In this document: piece by piece, positions 31,618 to 33,283 of the stretch
How the letters are laid out: every line of letters starts with the position of its first letter
How positions within the stretch are numbered: the first letter of the stretch is position 1
Source: JAJDFU01 sp964595955
GTDB taxonomy: Bacteria > Bacteroidota > Bacteroidia > Chitinophagales > Saprospiraceae
DNA: 33,283 nucleotides
Assembly (NCBI GenBank): GCA_964595955.1
Contig: CAZQSF010000042.1
Coordinates: 1 to 33,283 of the forward strand
Direction: 5' to 3'
The notes under the pieces: model-generated
Told to the model about the DNA's origin: nothing
The model's input: only the letters and a program-made list of their open reading frames with translations
The model's database searches: none
Program-made: the position numbers and the translations under genes

Positions 31618-31995
31618 TTGCAGCTGCTAATATTGTTTATCAGGGGCGACCACTTATTGAAAAGCGCCGGGCAGGAAGAAGTGCTGGAAGCCATCCGGCG
31701 AATCCTAAACGGGCAAAATTACTATAGCCGCGAAGTTTCCGAAGCCGTCATGGACAGCCTGTGCCAGGCCCCGCCCCGTGGGCAAACGTCCTTCTTGCCC
31801 GAACTGACCTGCCACGAAAAAGAGGTGCTACGACTCATCGTCGATGAGCACACCACCGCCGAGATCGCCGAGCAGCTCGGCATCAAGTTCGGCACCGTAG
31901 AGACGCATCGCCGCAACCTGCTGGTCAAACTGGGCGCCCGCAATACGGCCGGGTTAGTGCGGAATTGCCCGGAGTACGGATTGCTGGAAGGCTAA
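31618..31995 (+). pseudogene. N-terminally truncated NarL/LuxR-type response regulator
   Basis: The frame (125 codons, no ATG) starts inside the end of a receiver domain: LLKSAGQEEVLEAIRRILNGQNYYS is the usual strand 5-helix 5 region. An intact LuxR helix-turn-helix follows (LTCHEKEVLRLIVDEHTTAEIAEQLG, then GTVETHRRNLLVKLGARNTAGLV). The phospho-acceptor Asp and about the first 100 residues are missing, and no such sequence precedes it; the homology begins near 31648. It could still produce a free DNA-binding domain, but without a proper start it is most likely broken. It lies just beyond the right gene remnant. Confidence 0.7.
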
Positions 31996-32010
31996 GCCCG
32001 GTTCCGCAAT

Positions 32011-32034
32011 CCCGCTTTTTCATCAAAAAGCGGG
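32011..32034 (+). terminator. Hairpin after the truncated regulator
   Basis: CCCGCTTTTT (32011-32020) pairs perfectly with AAAAAGCGGG (32025-32034) around CATC, 15 nt after the regulator stop. A strong stem, but the sequence after it is A-rich on the plus strand. Confidence 0.5.
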
Positions 32035-32101
32035 ACAAAAAAGGGGCGATTGGGTCGCAGCGAATGAAGGTAAAACAGGCCCTTAACGCGGTGGTGGACT
32101 C

Positions 32102-32677
32102 TTAGAAAGCGACCTTCCGATAGATGTCCGACATCGCCAGTTCAACCTCCAGCGAGCGCAGTGGCACACTGGCGTTCAGATCCATAAAATCCTCGATCGT
32201 CCAGGGTCCGCCGTCTTCCTGACGGTAGTAGCGCTCTACCAAAGGCTGGTCTTGTGCAATGAGCAGGTACTCCCGGAATCCGGCCGTCTTGCGGTAGGCG
32301 CCGAACTTCTTGCCGCGATCCACCTCGGTGGAAGAATCAGACAGGACTTCCGCGATGAGGTAAGGGTTGAGTAAGGTATCGAAGGAGTCATCCTTATATT
32401 CAAGTCTCCCTTTTACCACAACGATGTCCGGATAAACATAACTGTTGGTATCCGGATTGTGCACGCGCAGATCCGAAGAAAAGACTTCGTACCCCTGGTC
32501 CAATACCGCCTGACAAAGGAGAAAGACCAGATTGCGAGTGATCCGATTGTGGTTGAAAGTTGCTCCTCCCATCCTGATTACTTCGCCGTTGAAAAATTCG
32601 TGCTTTTCCTCGCGTTGCCTTTCCGCAGCCAGATAGTCTTCCGGACGCACCCCAACTTGGACAGCTGATACCGCCAT
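32102..32677 (-). CDS. Uma2-family (DUF820) endonuclease-like protein
   Basis: Protein of 191 aa with the Uma2 fold, a PD-(D/E)xK restriction-like core. EEKHEFFNGEVIRMGGAT near residues 23-40, YPDIVVVKG with Asp84, and NPYLIAEVLSDSST with Glu110 are the conserved blocks; RGKKFGAYRKTAGFREYLLI follows. The family is abundant in bacteria with unproven function; members are presumed nucleases and are often in mobile or variable regions. The ATG at 32677 fits a promoter immediately upstream; a TTG eight codons earlier is less likely. Confidence 0.88.
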   Translation of the reverse strand: MAVSAVQVGVRPEDYLAAERQREEKHEFFNGEVIRMGGATFNHNRITRNLVFLLCQAVLDQGYEVFSSDLRVHNPDTNSYVYPDIVVVKGRLEYKDDSFDTLLNPYLIAEVLSDSSTEVDRGKKFGAYRKTAGFREYLLIAQDQPLVERYYRQEDGGPWTIEDFMDLNASVPLRSLEVELAMSDIYRKVAF

Positions 32678-32690
32678 TTTCGGTTTTTTG

Positions 32691-32722
32691 TAAAGATACA
32701 ATAGAGTTTATTTTAACAGCAA
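32691..32722 (-). promoter_or_regulatory. Promoter of the Uma2 gene
   Basis: On the minus strand TTG (complement of 32720-32722), a 21-nt spacer and TATCTTTA (complement of 32691-32698; 7 of 8 consensus) lie just before the ATG at 32677. Confidence 0.5.
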
Positions 32723-32727
32723 TGGCA

Positions 32728-32773
32728 TGCTCGTGCCCACACGTATTCGGAAGTGTACACATGCGCACGAGCA
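32728..32773. repeat. Nested inverted repeat upstream of Uma2
   Basis: TGCTCGTGC (32728-32736) pairs with GCACGAGCA (32765-32773), and inside it ACAC (32739-32742) pairs with GTGT (32753-32756). It lies between the end of the dabA-like gene and the Uma2 promoter, where it could end the former's transcript or act as an operator. Confidence 0.45.
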
Positions 32774-32936
32774 CGAAATATACCTTCCGGGCAGAGCCAC
32801 CGGTTACCCGGTAGCCCCCACAGATCCGGATCGATAAAAAAGGCCTTCATGAAAAGGTCATTCCTGCCTGCCTGCTGGCCATGGTCGCTATTTACTGGGT
32901 TTTTCTGTGCGAATGGGGAAGGGCCGTTTCCGCGCT

Positions 32937-33283
32937 TCAGCGCACCGCCATGGCCTGCAGTGCTTCCCAGCATAGGTCGCCGCTATAGCGATGGGCGACC
33001 CGCCCCTGCTCGTCCATGGCCAGCAGCCGGATCCAGTCGTGGTCGCACAGCTGCCGCACCGATTCGTGTTTGGCCAGGATGCTGTTCATCGCCTCGATGG
33101 GCGCTTCGATGATCACGTTAAGCCGCTGCGGCAGGTGTTGATACTGCTCGCCGTCGTGCACCGACTGCCAGGGCAGTCCCGTGCGCAGGTCGCCGCTGTT
33201 GCCTTCCAGCCAGTCGATGACATACCGAGCTTTCTGCTCGGTCAGGACGCGCATGACGGCCGAGCGCGCCCTGGCCCGCGTGT
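32937..33283 (-). CDS. 3' end of a DabA-like inorganic-carbon transporter gene (partial)
   Basis: The last 115 codons of a gene that continues past the right edge; the frame is open to the window end. The tail reads LRTGLPWQSVHDGEQYQHLPQR (in two parts: LRTGLPWQSVHD, GEQYQHLPQR), LNVIIEAPIEAMNSIL, DHDWIRLLAMDEQGRVAHRY. I recognise this as the C-terminal part of DabA (DUF2309), in which a QSV.DG....H.PLRL.V.I.AP block precedes a DN.WI.L.A.D segment. DabA with a DabB/NuoL-like membrane partner forms an energy-coupled bicarbonate/CO2 uptake complex. The partner gene would lie outside the window. The catalytic zinc site is not in this fragment. Confidence 0.7.
   Translation of the reverse strand, partial: TRARARSAVMRVLTEQKARYVIDWLEGNSGDLRTGLPWQSVHDGEQYQHLPQRLNVIIEAPIEAMNSILAKHESVRQLCDHDWIRLLAMDEQGRVAHRYSGDLCWEALQAMAVR

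Overview
The window comes from a Bacteroidota bacterium of moderately high GC, most plausibly a Saprospiria/Lewinella-type marine or sludge heterotroph. This is inferred from content: TAnnTTTG-type -7 promoter boxes, C-terminal type IX secretion (T9SS) sorting domains, carboxypeptidase-regulatory-like TonB-dependent receptors, a fused CrtYcd-type lycopene cyclase, a Bacteroidota-type polyphosphate glucokinase and a Uma2 protein. No species is claimed.

Layout. 1-422: promoter and leader that appear to belong to an rRNA operon running leftwards out of the window. 391-3578 (minus): carotenoid operon crtI-crtB-lycopene cyclase. 3726-4556 (minus): rhodanese-like exported protein and a small secreted protein. 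4816-7821 (plus): LolD-like ATPase, an FtsX-like permease with a histidine-rich repeat loop, and two tandem CxxC (DUF3299-like) secreted proteins, probably a metal-linked ABC system. 7851-14452: membrane protein, GH3 glycosidase, LolC/E-like permease, a small conserved protein, two tandem lipoprotein cyclophilins (one with a PKD domain) and polyphosphate glucokinase. 14482-17719: TPR protein, EamA transporter, DsbA/FrnE-like protein. 17763-21133: TonB receptor with a CxxC plug, divergent from a BASS-type transporter.

The most interesting part is 21255-27565. A palindromic, tandemly repeated DtxR/IdeR-like operator overlaps a promoter that drives four genes: an imelysin-like lipoprotein (possibly DUF4856), an imelysin (M75) lipoprotein, a full-length bacterial homologue of vitamin K-dependent gamma-glutamyl carboxylase (HTTM/GGCX family, catalytic lysine retained), and a FecA-like TonB receptor whose start overlaps the carboxylase-like gene. 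I read this as an iron-regulated uptake system with a membrane quinone-dependent enzyme as an uncharacterised component.

27566-31995 is a gene-poor accessory segment of visibly lower GC. It is bracketed by two inverted, diverged remnants of one gene, and it carries a truncated serine hydrolase with a T9SS tail, a T9SS-exported beta-propeller-like protein, a VOC protein, a small lipoprotein and a decapitated LuxR-type response regulator. The window ends with a Uma2 nuclease-like gene and the 3' end of a DabA-like inorganic-carbon transporter gene (minus).
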